DNA of 64,000 bases from G963676655 sp963676655 (GCA_963676655.2 CAXXKX010000004.1:248001-312000), one strand, 5' to 3'; counted from the stretch's first letter, positions 44,992 through 54,207 are shown. Numbers and translations are program-made. Notes: a model not told the origin generated them from the sequence alone.

Positions 44992-45492
44992 TCAGTACCG
45001 ATAATCAATCTCAATCGGGTTGCGCAGCTCTTCAACGATGCAGTCGTCGGCATAGGTGCGTTCCGGCAGGATAATCAGGGTATTGGCCGGTTTTGAGTTG
45101 GCGGTGAATGGGGCGTGGTGCCAGACGCCGGGTTTGAGGTAGACCAGTGTGCCTTGAGGTACCCGGAAAACCCGGACACGGTCGGATGGGAACGGATCGC
45201 CGCCGGGAACGGCCGGGGCAACGTGAATCAGGATGTCGTTGTCGAGCGGCAGATTGCCTTCGCCGGTTGACGAATGGTATTCGGTAACGTCGATTACATA
45301 CGGTCTGGGCTCTACGCGGCAGGTTGAGTATGAAACGCTGTTGCGCGGCGGCAGATGAATTTGGAGCTGGTCCCGGAAGAATTCAATCGGCGGGTTTCCG
45401 AACTTTTCAACTTTTGGATCGATGAATCCGTCAAAATAGCCGAAAGGTGCGAATGCTTCCATTGTGAGTTCTTCAACCGTAACTTTGTTCAT
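44992..45492 (-). CDS. AllA-like (ureidoglycolate lyase family) protein, 166 aa
   Basis: Cupin-fold protein of the ureidoglycolate lyase family: LTMEAFAPFGYFDGF at the start, TEYHSSTGEGNLPLDNDILIHVAPA, VFRVPQGTLVYLKPGVWHHAPF with the usual His. It would release urea from ureidoglycolate, although many relatives have other roles. The ATG at 45492 has an AAGGAG site; the upstream in-frame codon at 45555 lacks one. No other purine-degradation genes are in the window. Confidence 0.8.
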   Translation of the reverse strand: MNKVTVEELTMEAFAPFGYFDGFIDPKVEKFGNPPIEFFRDQLQIHLPPRNSVSYSTCRVEPRPYVIDVTEYHSSTGEGNLPLDNDILIHVAPAVPGGDPFPSDRVRVFRVPQGTLVYLKPGVWHHAPFTANSKPANTLIILPERTYADDCIVEELRNPIEIDYRY

Positions 45493-45595
45493 TGCTTTTC
45501 TCCTTGGATTGGGTGAATAATACCAATAATATTGTAAGTTTCCTGAAAAAAACAAGTTAAGTTGTCATAAATCGCTGTTTTTCGTGCGAAAAAAG

Positions 45596-45624
45596 TTGCA
45601 TTTGGTTGTGGAATATGATATATT
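45596..45624 (+). promoter_or_regulatory. promoter of rpsA
   Basis: TTGCAT (45596-45601), 17 bp, TATATT (45619-45624). The leader of about 90 bases before the ATG has no clear Shine-Dalgarno, which is common for S1 mRNAs, because S1 binds and controls its own message. Confidence 0.75.
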
Positions 45625-45721
45625 ATTTGTTCCGTTGGCTTTTTGAAGTACAGAAAGTCATAAATAATAAAAAGTAACCCGAAGGTGCTGTTGTCGGAGT
45701 GACGATAGCAAGAGAACAAAC

Positions 45722-47488
45722 ATGAGTAACGAAACAATTAACCCCGTTGAAGAGGTCAGCTTTCTTGATTTGAGCGACATGCCTTCAATGGATGACCTGC
45801 TCGCGCAGGAAGAGAAGAACGAGTTTACCGAAGGATCAATCATCTCCGGTAAGATTGTTGAAAAGCGCAATGACGGCGCCCTGATTGACATTGGCTACAA
45901 GGCGGAAGGTTTTGTATCTGCCGAAGAGTTCCGCAACTGGGAAGAAGCCAAGCCCGGAGATAAAATTGATGTTTATCTCGAAGAAATTGAAAATGAAAAC
46001 AGCATGCCCGGCCTGAGTCTGCAGAAAGCGGAATCAATCAAGGCCTGGAATCGCATCACTTCCGAACATGAGGAAGGTAATATTATTACCGGTATCATGC
46101 GTCATCGCGTTAAAGGCGGCGTTATTGTCGACCTTAACGGGGTTGAAGCCTTTCTGCCTGGGTCTCAGGTTGATATCGGTCCGGTTCGCAATCTGGACGA
46201 TTTCATCGGCCAGGAATTTGACTTTAAGATTCTCAAGATCAATACTGATCGTCGTAATATCGTCGTATCACGTCGTGAATTGCTGGAAGAGGACCGCAAA
46301 GGTAAACGCTCTCAGCTGCTTGAAGATATGGAATCTGGTCAGGTTCGTCCTGGCGTGGTCAAAAACATCACCGATTTCGGTGCCTTTATTGACCTCGGCG
46401 GCATCGATGGTCTGCTGCATATCACCGATATGAGCTGGGGCCGTATTTCTCATCCGTCTGAAATGGTTGAGATCGGTCAGGAAATTGAAGTTACTATTCT
46501 TGATATCGATTATGATAAAGAACGCGTTTCACTGGGGCTCAAGCAGAAAAGCGAAAATCCGTGGAATCGGGTTGAAGAAAGATATCCGGTTGGCGCGGTT
46601 GTCAAGGGCCGGGTCGTCAACATTATGCCTTACGGCGCGTTTGTTGAACTGGAACAGGGCGTTGAAGGTTTGATCCACGTTTCAGAAATGTCCTGGACCA
46701 AACGTATTACCAAGGCCGGCGATGTCGTCAGCGTTGGTGAAGAAGTCGAAGCGGTTGTTCTCGATATCTCCAAAGACAGCAAGAAGATCTCTCTCGGTCT
46801 GCGTCAGAAAGAACGCAATCCGTGGGAAGTTCTGGCGGAAAAATATCCTCCGGGCTGCAAGATCAAGGGCAAAGTTCGCAATATGACCAGCTATGGCGCA
46901 TTCATCGAAATCGAAAACGATATCGACGGAATGATCCACGTTTCAGACATGAGCTGGACCCGCAAGATCAACAATCCGAACGAAGTTCTCAAAGCCGGCG
47001 AAGAAGTCGAAGCCATCATTCTGGACATCAATCCGGAACAGCAGCGCATCTCTCTCGGCCTGAAACAGCTTGAAGGTGATCCGTGGAGCAACATCCAGGA
47101 ACTCTACAAGCTCGGTGACATCGTTACCGGTAAAGTCAACAAGATCACTGCTTTCGGTGCCTTTGTCGAACTCAGCAACAAGATTGACGGTCTGGTCCAC
47201 ATTTCCCAGATCAGCAAAGATCGCGTTGAAAAGGTCAAAGATGTTCTGAATATCGGTCAGGATATCGAAGCCCGCGTCATCAAGATTGATGAGCAGGAAC
47301 GTCGTATCGGTCTCTCTATCAAGGCGGTTACTGAGGACTTCTCTGAAGAAGATCTCAAGGCGGCCGAAGAAGAATTCACCCAGCTTATGCCTGGCAAAGA
47401 AATGGTTGACATGGGCGCCGTATTCGGTGATTCCATGGACGAGCTGGATGGTTTGGATGGTCTGGATATCGGCGGCGAAGAAAAATAA
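45722..47488 (+). CDS. rpsA: 30S ribosomal protein S1, 588 aa
   Basis: Six S1 (OB-fold) domains, starting near residues 37, 117, 205, 290, 377 and 464. Domains 3-6 carry the clear GAFVELxxxxxGLIHVSxMSW pattern; the first two are divergent, as in E. coli, where they bind the ribosome. The later domains bind mRNA. An acidic C-terminal tail (DELDGLDGLDIGG) is present. The length compares with 557 in E. coli. It ends at a strong terminator. Confidence 0.98.
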   Translation: MSNETINPVEEVSFLDLSDMPSMDDLLAQEEKNEFTEGSIISGKIVEKRNDGALIDIGYKAEGFVSAEEFRNWEEAKPGDKIDVYLEEIENENSMPGLSLQKAESIKAWNRITSEHEEGNIITGIMRHRVKGGVIVDLNGVEAFLPGSQVDIGPVRNLDDFIGQEFDFKILKINTDRRNIVVSRRELLEEDRKGKRSQLLEDMESGQVRPGVVKNITDFGAFIDLGGIDGLLHITDMSWGRISHPSEMVEIGQEIEVTILDIDYDKERVSLGLKQKSENPWNRVEERYPVGAVVKGRVVNIMPYGAFVELEQGVEGLIHVSEMSWTKRITKAGDVVSVGEEVEAVVLDISKDSKKISLGLRQKERNPWEVLAEKYPPGCKIKGKVRNMTSYGAFIEIENDIDGMIHVSDMSWTRKINNPNEVLKAGEEVEAIILDINPEQQRISLGLKQLEGDPWSNIQELYKLGDIVTGKVNKITAFGAFVELSNKIDGLVHISQISKDRVEKVKDVLNIGQDIEARVIKIDEQERRIGLSIKAVTEDFSEEDLKAAEEEFTQLMPGKEMVDMGAVFGDSMDELDGLDGLDIGGEEK

Positions 47489-47525
47489 GCTGCTTCTATT
47501 CAGTACTTGAAAACTGATATATTTG

Positions 47526-47563
47526 AAAAATGCCGGAAAAATCCGGCATTTTTCTTTTTTTTT
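47526..47563 (+). terminator. rho-independent terminator after rpsA
   Basis: TGCCGGA / TCCGGCA stem with an AAAA loop, preceded by A residues and followed by T5-C-T9. Confidence 0.97.
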
Positions 47564-47604
47564 GTAATGCAATTTCAGTTTTTTTGTGCTAGATTAAAGG
47601 ATAA

Positions 47605-48516
47605 ATGCACAATTGTAGAAGGATAGCCCGGATGACGGATGAAAAAAGTCAGTTGAGTTTCGATTTTTTCGAAGATATGGGGGTTAAACAGGAACCGCAA
47701 GAGACTCCAGAAATAATTGACTCTACTGAGAGTTCCACCGATGAGGAGGAAATACCGATTCATCAGGAAGATGATCTTTCAAACCGCGAAATCAGGCAGG
47801 CGCTGGCAGCATGGGTTTTGAAACGCGAACCAACGGGAATCGGTTTCAAGGTTCCTACCCGGGTTTCCAAATTTCAGGCGGATATTGCCGCGTTCTGGTC
47901 TATCCAAAAAGGTCGATATCTCACGCCTGAACGGACCGCGATCATTGAAATCAGGCGGGGACGCGAAGAGTGTTGGCCTGAGTGTTCGCATCAGGATAAA
48001 CTGCTGCCGACTTTGCGTTCTCTGAAGGAGAAAAGAGAGCAGTTGCGATCTGTGATTCGGGAAAAAGAACCGGAGTTGCGGCGCGATGATAACCTTTTTG
48101 ACGAATATGTCGATTGGGATTATGAATTAAGCGGTAACCGCAGCTATCATCGCTGCATGAAACAGATCAGGGAAACTGAAAAGGCGCTTTACAACGGCAG
48201 TCGCTTTGAAATGATCCGTCGCAGCGGAGTGGCCAATTTGCTCTATCTGGCAGTACCGGACGGGACCGTTTCTCCTGATGAGATTGCTGATGGCTGGGGC
48301 CTGATATACTGGAAAAACGATTTGTCGGTTGAGGTTATTCGCAAACCGGACATTATCGCCTGCAAGGAAAAAGCCAGACTTCATCTGATTCAAAAGATTG
48401 CCGAAGCCGATCTGCGTGATTTTATGCAAGCCAACGGGATAAGACATATTGGCGATAATCGCTTCGGTTTAACAACTGCCCCCAGGAAAAGAAAAATTCG
48501 TCGTGAAATTCCTTAA
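47605..48516 (+). CDS. MmcB-like putative DNA-repair/nuclease-fold protein, 303 aa
   Basis: The N-terminal 65 residues are acidic and probably disordered. The rest resembles MmcB-type proteins with a restriction-endonuclease-like core: TRVSKFQADIAAFW, TAIIEIRRGRE, YLAVPDGTVSPDEIADGWGLIYW. A long helical hairpin (about residues 130-165) is inserted in the middle. The catalytic Lys of the usual ExK is not clear (EIR here). Alternative start MTDEKSQ at 47632. It overlaps the acyltransferase gene by 14 bases. Family assignment is tentative. Confidence 0.6.
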   Translation: MHNCRRIARMTDEKSQLSFDFFEDMGVKQEPQETPEIIDSTESSTDEEEIPIHQEDDLSNREIRQALAAWVLKREPTGIGFKVPTRVSKFQADIAAFWSIQKGRYLTPERTAIIEIRRGREECWPECSHQDKLLPTLRSLKEKREQLRSVIREKEPELRRDDNLFDEYVDWDYELSGNRSYHRCMKQIRETEKALYNGSRFEMIRRSGVANLLYLAVPDGTVSPDEIADGWGLIYWKNDLSVEVIRKPDIIACKEKARLHLIQKIAEADLRDFMQANGIRHIGDNRFGLTTAPRKRKIRREIP

Positions 48517-49480
48517 ACAAATACGTTATATAATTGAATATATCCCAGCCTTTATTCTGATAAAGGTTTTGCGTTTGCTGCCATTTAAAAGTGTGGGCTG
48601 TCTGGCTCGTTCAATCGGCACAATCATTTATTTCATTCCATCGGTTGGACGCTTGACCAAGGCTAATGTAACGGCGGCTTTCCCTGAAAAAACACCGGCG
48701 GAATGTCGCGGTATCGCCCGACGGAGCCTGGGGAATCTGATACTTGGTTTTGCCGAATTCTTCTGGATGGTCGATGATATGAAGCGAATTGAAAAATATG
48801 CTCATATGCATCATGCTGATGAGATCAATTATCATGCCGACCGCAAGGAAAGCATTTTATTCGTGACGCCGCACTTCGGGAATTGGGAGATCGCCGGTTT
48901 GTTGATGACTCATTATACCCGGATGCGTTTTGTCGTTATCGCCAAGCCGATTGGTAATCCCTTCTATAATAAACTGGTCAACGGTTGCCGCGAAACCGGC
49001 AATAAGGTCATCTACTCTAAAGGCGCGGTCAGGGAAGTGATGAAGGCGATGAAAGAAGGCTACGGGCTGGGATCATTGATCGACCAGAATACCCGGGTGC
49101 GTGACGGCGGGGTGTTCGTAGACTTTTTCGGTCTGCCGGTCCCGGTCAGCAGAATGCCAGCCACCCTGGGGAAGCGCAAAGGAAACTTTCCTTACTTCGG
49201 CGGCGTATATCGTGATCCTGAAACCGGGCATTTGCATTCTTATATGAAGCCGTTGCCGAAACCGGTGGAGGAATATGAAACTGATGAAGAGATTATTTCA
49301 GATTATATGAAGCTTACTGAGGATATGATTCGACAATATCCGGATCAATATTTATGGTTCTACAAGCGCTTTCAGAATATTCCTCGCGATGCTTCGCCGG
49401 AACTCCAGGCGAAGTATCCGTGGTATGCCAAAATCGCTCCCAACCGGTTCTACGACAACAATGCCCCAAAAGGTACATAA
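48503..49480 (+). CDS. lysophospholipid/lipid A acyltransferase (LpxL/HtrB-like), 325 aa
   Basis: One N-terminal membrane helix (about residues 8-30), the catalytic H-x4-E motif in VTPHFGNWEIAG, RFVVIAKPIGNP, GSLIDQNTRVRDGGVFVDFFG and the C-terminal YLWFYKRF. This is the family that adds secondary acyl chains to lipid A at the inner membrane. It starts with GTG, inside the end of the preceding gene. It supports lipopolysaccharide synthesis. Confidence 0.9.
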   Translation: MKFLKQIRYIIEYIPAFILIKVLRLLPFKSVGCLARSIGTIIYFIPSVGRLTKANVTAAFPEKTPAECRGIARRSLGNLILGFAEFFWMVDDMKRIEKYAHMHHADEINYHADRKESILFVTPHFGNWEIAGLLMTHYTRMRFVVIAKPIGNPFYNKLVNGCRETGNKVIYSKGAVREVMKAMKEGYGLGSLIDQNTRVRDGGVFVDFFGLPVPVSRMPATLGKRKGNFPYFGGVYRDPETGHLHSYMKPLPKPVEEYETDEEIISDYMKLTEDMIRQYPDQYLWFYKRFQNIPRDASPELQAKYPWYAKIAPNRFYDNNAPKGT

Positions 49481-49502
49481 TAAATAAAGGAAAAGTTATC
49501 TT

Positions 49503-50360
49503 ATGAAAGTCTACCTCCACGTTAATTATCATGAAGGCCCGGGTAAATATGACGACCTGTTTAAAATTGCCGACATGAATGGTTACGACGGAATTGAATT
49601 GCGCTGGAAATACTCATCTGACGATATGGACCAGGCGGCCTATCAACGCAAAGTGATTGAGCTGAAAAATCAGTATCCGGAGCTTGAGCTGTCATTTGGC
49701 GGAATGGTGGATTTTATGGGCGATGACCGTGACAAGGTAAAACGTGACACGGACAGTTATCTGGAGTTTCTGGAATGGGCTAAAATCAATTGCGGTACGC
49801 GGGTTATGAATTTTTTTACCGGTGCTATGGTTCGTCCGGGTGCTCATTACTATGAGTTTGATCGCAATGGCAGCGGGATGGCTGAAGATATTAATTACGA
49901 ACGCTCCGCCGCCGGACTGAATATTGTTGGAGACAAAGCCGCTGAACTGGGGATTCTGATCGCGCTTGAGACGCATAACTGCTACTTGCATGACCTGCCG
50001 AAAGCCTGCCGGAGACTGTTGCGGGAAACCGGGCATGATGCGGTCGGTATCAATCTGGATATGGGTAACATCGTCATCAACAAGAACGGTTGTGATACCC
50101 GGGAGGCGGTTGATACTATCGGAGAGGATAAGATTTATTACGCTCATTTGAAAAATGTCCTGATGTACAAGAAGGATATTTTCATGTCGACCCGGCTTGA
50201 AGAAGGTCATATCGACAACACGTATATCCTGAGTCGAATCGGTCAATCGGTCCGGTCCGGAGTCGTGACGGTTGAGTATGCGTGTCCGGGGGATGGCATC
50301 ATTGCCGCTAAACGCGATATGGAATATGTGAAATTTATGCGTGATTGGCTGCAGATTTGA
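49503..50360 (+). CDS. sugar phosphate isomerase/epimerase family protein (xylose isomerase-like TIM barrel), 285 aa
   Basis: A single TIM barrel of the AP-endonuclease-2 type. NGYDGIELRWKY, LIALETHNCYLHD (metal-ligand Glu and His), VGINLDMGNI, YYAHLKN and VTVEYACPGDG follow the family pattern, consistent with a divalent-metal-dependent isomerase or epimerase. An AAAGGAAAAG site lies upstream. The substrate is unknown. Confidence 0.88.
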   Translation: MKVYLHVNYHEGPGKYDDLFKIADMNGYDGIELRWKYSSDDMDQAAYQRKVIELKNQYPELELSFGGMVDFMGDDRDKVKRDTDSYLEFLEWAKINCGTRVMNFFTGAMVRPGAHYYEFDRNGSGMAEDINYERSAAGLNIVGDKAAELGILIALETHNCYLHDLPKACRRLLRETGHDAVGINLDMGNIVINKNGCDTREAVDTIGEDKIYYAHLKNVLMYKKDIFMSTRLEEGHIDNTYILSRIGQSVRSGVVTVEYACPGDGIIAAKRDMEYVKFMRDWLQI

Positions 50361-50770
50361 AAATAATTGAGGTCAGCGCCGGAATTGTTTGCCGGAATGG
50401 TGAAATATTGCTGGCCCGGCGTCCCGCCGGTTCGCATCACGCCGGCTGGTGGGAGTTCCCCGGTGGCAAACTGGAAGCCGGGGAAACGCCGGAAAGTTGC
50501 TTGAGACGTGAGTTGTTGGAAGAATTGGAATTGGAAATCCGGATGCCGCGGATTGTTTTTGAATATGAACAATACAAGGATGACGATACTTTGTTGAAAC
50601 TTTATTTTATTGAGTGCCGCCAGGTTGACGGTTCGTTTCCGAAGCCGGTTCATGGTCAGAAAATAGTCTGGTCAAAGCCGGCCGGGATCCCGGCATACGA
50701 GTTATTGGAACCGGATCGTGCGGCGGCGGAATTCCTGCTCAAAAATTATGATAATCTGGGAAAAGTGTAA
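50357..50770 (+). CDS. Nudix hydrolase, MutT-like, 137 aa
   Basis: The Nudix box is complete: GGKLEAGETPESCLRREL followed by LEELELEI, fitting GX5EX7REUXEEXGU. The N-terminal KIIEVSAGIVCRNGEILLARRP is MutT-like, suggesting 8-oxo-dGTP clean-up. The start is taken at TTG 50357, overlapping the previous stop; another TTG at 50345 is possible. It ends at a terminator. Confidence 0.92.
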   Translation: MKIIEVSAGIVCRNGEILLARRPAGSHHAGWWEFPGGKLEAGETPESCLRRELLEELELEIRMPRIVFEYEQYKDDDTLLKLYFIECRQVDGSFPKPVHGQKIVWSKPAGIPAYELLEPDRAAAEFLLKNYDNLGKV

Positions 50771-50785
50771 ATTCCCGGTTTTTTT
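50756..50785 (+). terminator. rho-independent terminator after the Nudix gene
   Basis: CTGGGAA / TTCCCGG stem (one G-T pair) with an eight to nine base loop containing the Nudix stop codon region, then T7. Confidence 0.8.
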
Positions 50786-50820
50786 AATACAATAATCATC
50801 TTGGAAAAACGTTTTATATT

Positions 50821-51417
50821 ATGACTGGAACAGATAAAAACCGTAAGGAAGCGACTGATATGGAGCTGATAAACGGCTATTTGTCCGGTGATAATTTGGA
50901 TTTTGAAGTATTGTATGATCGATATAAAAATCGTTTGTATTCGTACTTGAACAATATGCTGCCGGGGCAGCATGCGTTGGTTGATGATTTATTCCAGCAG
51001 ACCTGGTTGAAAGCGATAAACAGTTTAAGGCATTATCGCTGCCGGAACCGGTTTCAGGCATGGCTTTTGCGGATTGCCCATAATTTGGCGATTGACCATT
51101 TCAGGAAGAACAGCCGTCAGCCGGAAGCTTTGGTTATTGATTCCGATGACGGAATAAGTTTGCCGGATTTCAGCGCCATGCCGTGGCAGGAGCTTGACCG
51201 CGATGAATTATCGGTGGCAATTGGTGCCGCGATTAAAAAATTGAACCCGTTGCTGCGCGAGGTATTTCTCCTCCGGCGCGATGGCGAAAGTTTTAAGGAA
51301 ATTGCGAAAATTCAAAAATGTTCGGTTAACACAGCTTTGGGCCGTATGCAATATGCCTTGAAAAATTTACAAAAATTGTTGCTGGAATGGCGGAATACCC
51401 CGCATGGAAAATTTTAA
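50821..51417 (+). CDS. ECF-type RNA polymerase sigma factor, 198 aa
   Basis: Sigma-2 region (about residues 22-92: FEVLYDRYKNRLYSYLNN...DDLFQQTWLKAINSL...FQAWLLRIAHNLAIDHFRK) and sigma-4 helix-turn-helix (about 138-188: LREVFLLRRDGESFKEIAKIQKCSVNTALGRMQYALKNL). No other sigma domains, as in ECF factors. Followed 11 bases later by a zinc anti-sigma-like protein. It would direct an envelope-stress or polysaccharide regulon. Confidence 0.93.
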   Translation: MTGTDKNRKEATDMELINGYLSGDNLDFEVLYDRYKNRLYSYLNNMLPGQHALVDDLFQQTWLKAINSLRHYRCRNRFQAWLLRIAHNLAIDHFRKNSRQPEALVIDSDDGISLPDFSAMPWQELDRDELSVAIGAAIKKLNPLLREVFLLRRDGESFKEIAKIQKCSVNTALGRMQYALKNLQKLLLEWRNTPHGKF

Positions 51418-51428
51418 CTGGATATCCA

Positions 51429-51932
51429 ATGAATAAAGAATGCGAAAAATATAAAGCGATAATCATGGCATCCGACAGCCATCTGGATCGCGAAACTTGT
51501 GACCACATTGCCGGATGCCCGGAATGCGAGGCGCTGGCTTCCGCCTGGATGTCACTGCGGAATGTCCGCCTGCCGGATGACGGCAGAACTTCTCCCGAAA
51601 TTGATTTTGCGGTGATCAGCCGGAGTGACGCTTTCTCCCGACGTCAGAATCTGCGTCGTCCTTCAAGCATTCTGACTAAAATAATTTATTTTACCGCGGC
51701 AGCTGCATGTATGCTTCTGGTTTCCTGGCTTGTTCTTTCCTATAACTACCGTTTAAGCGAGAAAGATCAGGATGAGGCAAACATCAGCTGGCACTCCTCG
51801 TCGATCGATAACGATATGCTGTACCTGGAAACTAATCTTGAGATTGTTCGACGGGATCTTACTTCAGGGCATACTCGAACTGAATTCAAGCTGATTAATA
51901 AACAAATAGAAAAACTTTTTGAAGATATATAA
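51429..51932 (+). CDS. zinc-finger anti-sigma factor, 167 aa
   Basis: The N-terminal part carries HxxxCxxC (CDHIAGCPEC), the ZAS anti-sigma motif that binds zinc and holds the sigma factor. One membrane helix follows (about residues 78-98: FTAAAACMLLVSWLVLSYNY), then a short periplasmic coiled coil. The ATG at 51429 is preferred to an in-frame GTG/ATG inside the sigma gene at 51387. Confidence 0.85.
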   Translation: MNKECEKYKAIIMASDSHLDRETCDHIAGCPECEALASAWMSLRNVRLPDDGRTSPEIDFAVISRSDAFSRRQNLRRPSSILTKIIYFTAAAACMLLVSWLVLSYNYRLSEKDQDEANISWHSSSIDNDMLYLETNLEIVRRDLTSGHTRTEFKLINKQIEKLFEDI

Positions 51933-51953
51933 ATAGCAATAGGATTGGAGATT

Positions 51954-52511
51954 ATGAGAAAATTATTTATTATGCTTTTGCTCCCTGCTGTAGTTTCTTT
52001 CGCGGCTGATGCCACCGATAAAAAAACAAATACTGCTAAGAACGCCAAAGATGAATCAAAAAAAGCCAGGACCGGGGCTAAGCGTAACAAAAAAAGTGCC
52101 GGAAAATCGCAATACTCTTCTTTTTTGAGCCAGTTGCCGGAGGCTGAAAGAAAAAGACTCGAGCAGCTCTATCGCCAGGACCCTAAAGCGTTCCAACGTG
52201 AAATCCGGAATAGAATAGCGGCCTGGAAGAGAGACAAGATGGCTCGGGAAAGCAAGGAAACCTACGTTCTGATCAGAGCATATCAGCAGGAGAAAGATCC
52301 TAAAAAACAAGAGGAATTAAAAAAGAAGCTGGCGGAATTGACCCGTAACCAGTTTATGAAACGTTTGCACGAAAATAAAATTCGTATTAGAAAAATGGAA
52401 AAAGTTTTGGCTGACCTGAAAGAAAAAAATGCCAATCGGGAAAAGAATGCCGACAAAATTGTTGAAGAACGGGTCCGGTATCTGACAACCGATCCCAGTT
52501 TGCGTTGGTAA
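51954..52511 (+). CDS. exported, highly charged helical protein, 185 aa
   Basis: Signal peptide at residues 1-18 (MRKLFIMLLLPAVVSFAAD), then a Lys/Ala/Glu/Arg-rich coiled-coil body with periodic basic residues. No known family. The ATG at 51954 has a GGAG site eight bases upstream. It belongs to the sigma/anti-sigma operon and may be a periplasmic sensor or a partner of the anti-sigma factor; that is inferred from the operon. Confidence 0.75.
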   Translation: MRKLFIMLLLPAVVSFAADATDKKTNTAKNAKDESKKARTGAKRNKKSAGKSQYSSFLSQLPEAERKRLEQLYRQDPKAFQREIRNRIAAWKRDKMARESKETYVLIRAYQQEKDPKKQEELKKKLAELTRNQFMKRLHENKIRIRKMEKVLADLKEKNANREKNADKIVEERVRYLTTDPSLRW

Positions 52512-52517
52512 TTAATC

Positions 52518-53666
52518 ATGCGGGCCTGGCTGCCAAAACCGGTTATTTTAGTAGTCGACGACGTCGGTTGGTGGTCGGGTTCAGATGATTCTTCGCTGAA
52601 TGGCCCTTATCGTACCGGAATTAACCGCTCCCATGTTCCGGCTGACTATCAGGCCCTGGTCAGTCTTGGCCGTATCACCGGTTCAAAACCTCTTGCCGCA
52701 ATGGTTCTGTGTGAGTGGGACCGCAAAAATATTCTTCGGGATCTGCCTTCGGCTACCTGGATGGGAGCCGACTGGAATAACTCAGCAAATGTTGGTCCGC
52801 AGCTTGATGAGGCAGCCGCTATTATCAATGACAATCAAGAGCATATTGAATTGCTGCTTCATGGTATTGGCCATGAGTTCTGGCATCCTGACGGGACTTT
52901 TACCCGGGCGGAGTGGTGCTGCCGAAAAACTAATAAATCTCGTCCGGTTTCTGAAATACTGCGACATTTGGAATTTTTTCAAAAAATCATGGAGCAAAAT
53001 AATTTGGGCCCTTTACCCAAAGCATTTATTCCGCCGGCATTTGCTTTGGTTTGTGGTGAAGAAGATGACTCAAGCATTATATCTTTGTTGGCCAAGCATG
53101 GAGTGCATTATATAAATCAGCCATTCGGCGCCTTTTCATTTCGATCATTTCCAAGCAGCCAATTGATGCTTATGGATCATGGTGTTCCGATAATTTCCCG
53201 GGGGATGGATCAGAATAACTGGTATATTCTTGGCGGTACTCCAGCTATGGCGGAAGACGCGGTGACTATTGGCGCTCATTGGCCGAATTTGCTGCATGAA
53301 AATCCCGCTAGAAATCAGGAAGTCGTCAGGAAATGGGCTGACTTTATGCTAAGTCTGGATGCAAGGCCGGACACCATGCTTGCTCGCGATTCGGCTGAAC
53401 ACAGGTGTCTGGTGCCGTATTTTGCGTTAACGCGAATGGTATGCGACGGAAAAAATATTGAGCTGGATTTTTCGGATTATCTGCAAGTCATGAGACAACA
53501 CGACCCCTTGGGCTTATTTCTGAAAGTAAGCGGTTGCGACATGCTTACCGCATCCCCGGATGCAGAGGTAGTTCACATGTCGACAAATGCGGCTTATTCC
53601 ATTTTCAGAATCAAACCGGAAAAACAAACTGAGAAACTGGTTTTAAACGATCGCGATCTTATTTGA
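52518..53666 (+). CDS. polysaccharide-deacetylase-like protein, 382 aa
   Basis: The first strand carries the DD pair (D14-D15 in VILVVDDVGWW) and a later LLLHGIGHEFWHPDG supplies the HxxxH metal ligands, in line with the NodB/polysaccharide deacetylase fold. The usual catalytic base and acid are not clearly seen. It starts six bases after the exported protein, without a clear ribosome site, and ends by overlapping the convergent FHA gene by eight bases. No signal peptide. Function inferred from the fold. Confidence 0.75.
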   Translation: MRAWLPKPVILVVDDVGWWSGSDDSSLNGPYRTGINRSHVPADYQALVSLGRITGSKPLAAMVLCEWDRKNILRDLPSATWMGADWNNSANVGPQLDEAAAIINDNQEHIELLLHGIGHEFWHPDGTFTRAEWCCRKTNKSRPVSEILRHLEFFQKIMEQNNLGPLPKAFIPPAFALVCGEEDDSSIISLLAKHGVHYINQPFGAFSFRSFPSSQLMLMDHGVPIISRGMDQNNWYILGGTPAMAEDAVTIGAHWPNLLHENPARNQEVVRKWADFMLSLDARPDTMLARDSAEHRCLVPYFALTRMVCDGKNIELDFSDYLQVMRQHDPLGLFLKVSGCDMLTASPDAEVVHMSTNAAYSIFRIKPEKQTEKLVLNDRDLI

Positions 53667-54177
53667 ATATTAAGAACAATAGGAAACTGATTACACCGAC
53701 AATTGCCAGCCCAAGTACTCCAAGGGTTCCGTTCAGCAGCATATTAGTCCGCTTTTCACGTTTTTTGCCGCCTTCGTAAAGCCTGGAAAGATTGGTCAGG
53801 GTTACGGTATTAATTGAACCTACCGTTGATTCCAGATCAGGACAGGTTCCGCGGGTGACCGTATCATATTCGCTGTTTTCTGAATCGACCATCATACATT
53901 CGATCAAGCCGATCTGAATTACGTCACCGCCTTTTACTTCAGTTTTCCCGAATCGCCGAATATTGTTGACAAACACCCCGTTTTTACTGCCAAGGTCTTC
54001 CAGCGAAGCTATCCCAGTACTTTCATCGTAATGGAACAGACAATGCTGGGAACTAACTGTCTTGTCAGCTAACCGGATCGTGTTGCCTTTATCACGACCG
54101 CAGGTAATCGTTTCGCTGTCCAAATTAAATTTGAACCCGCGAAAGTCAGTACTCAGCACAAGTAAATATGGTTTCAT
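53659..54177 (-). CDS. FHA-domain protein with C-terminal membrane anchor, 172 aa
   Basis: A forkhead-associated domain (about residues 20-90: ITCGRDKGNTIRLADKTVSSQHCLFHYDE...LEDLGSKNGVFVNN) binds phosphothreonine peptides. A single membrane helix ends the protein (about 150-170), so the FHA domain faces the cytoplasm. No Ser/Thr kinase gene is in the window. An AAAGGAA site precedes the ATG. Confidence 0.9.
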   Translation of the reverse strand: MKPYLLVLSTDFRGFKFNLDSETITCGRDKGNTIRLADKTVSSQHCLFHYDESTGIASLEDLGSKNGVFVNNIRRFGKTEVKGGDVIQIGLIECMMVDSENSEYDTVTRGTCPDLESTVGSINTVTLTNLSRLYEGGKKREKRTNMLLNGTLGVLGLAIVGVISFLLFLIFK

Positions 54178-54207
54178 TTTTTTCCTTTCGTCATATAGAG
54201 CCTGATT

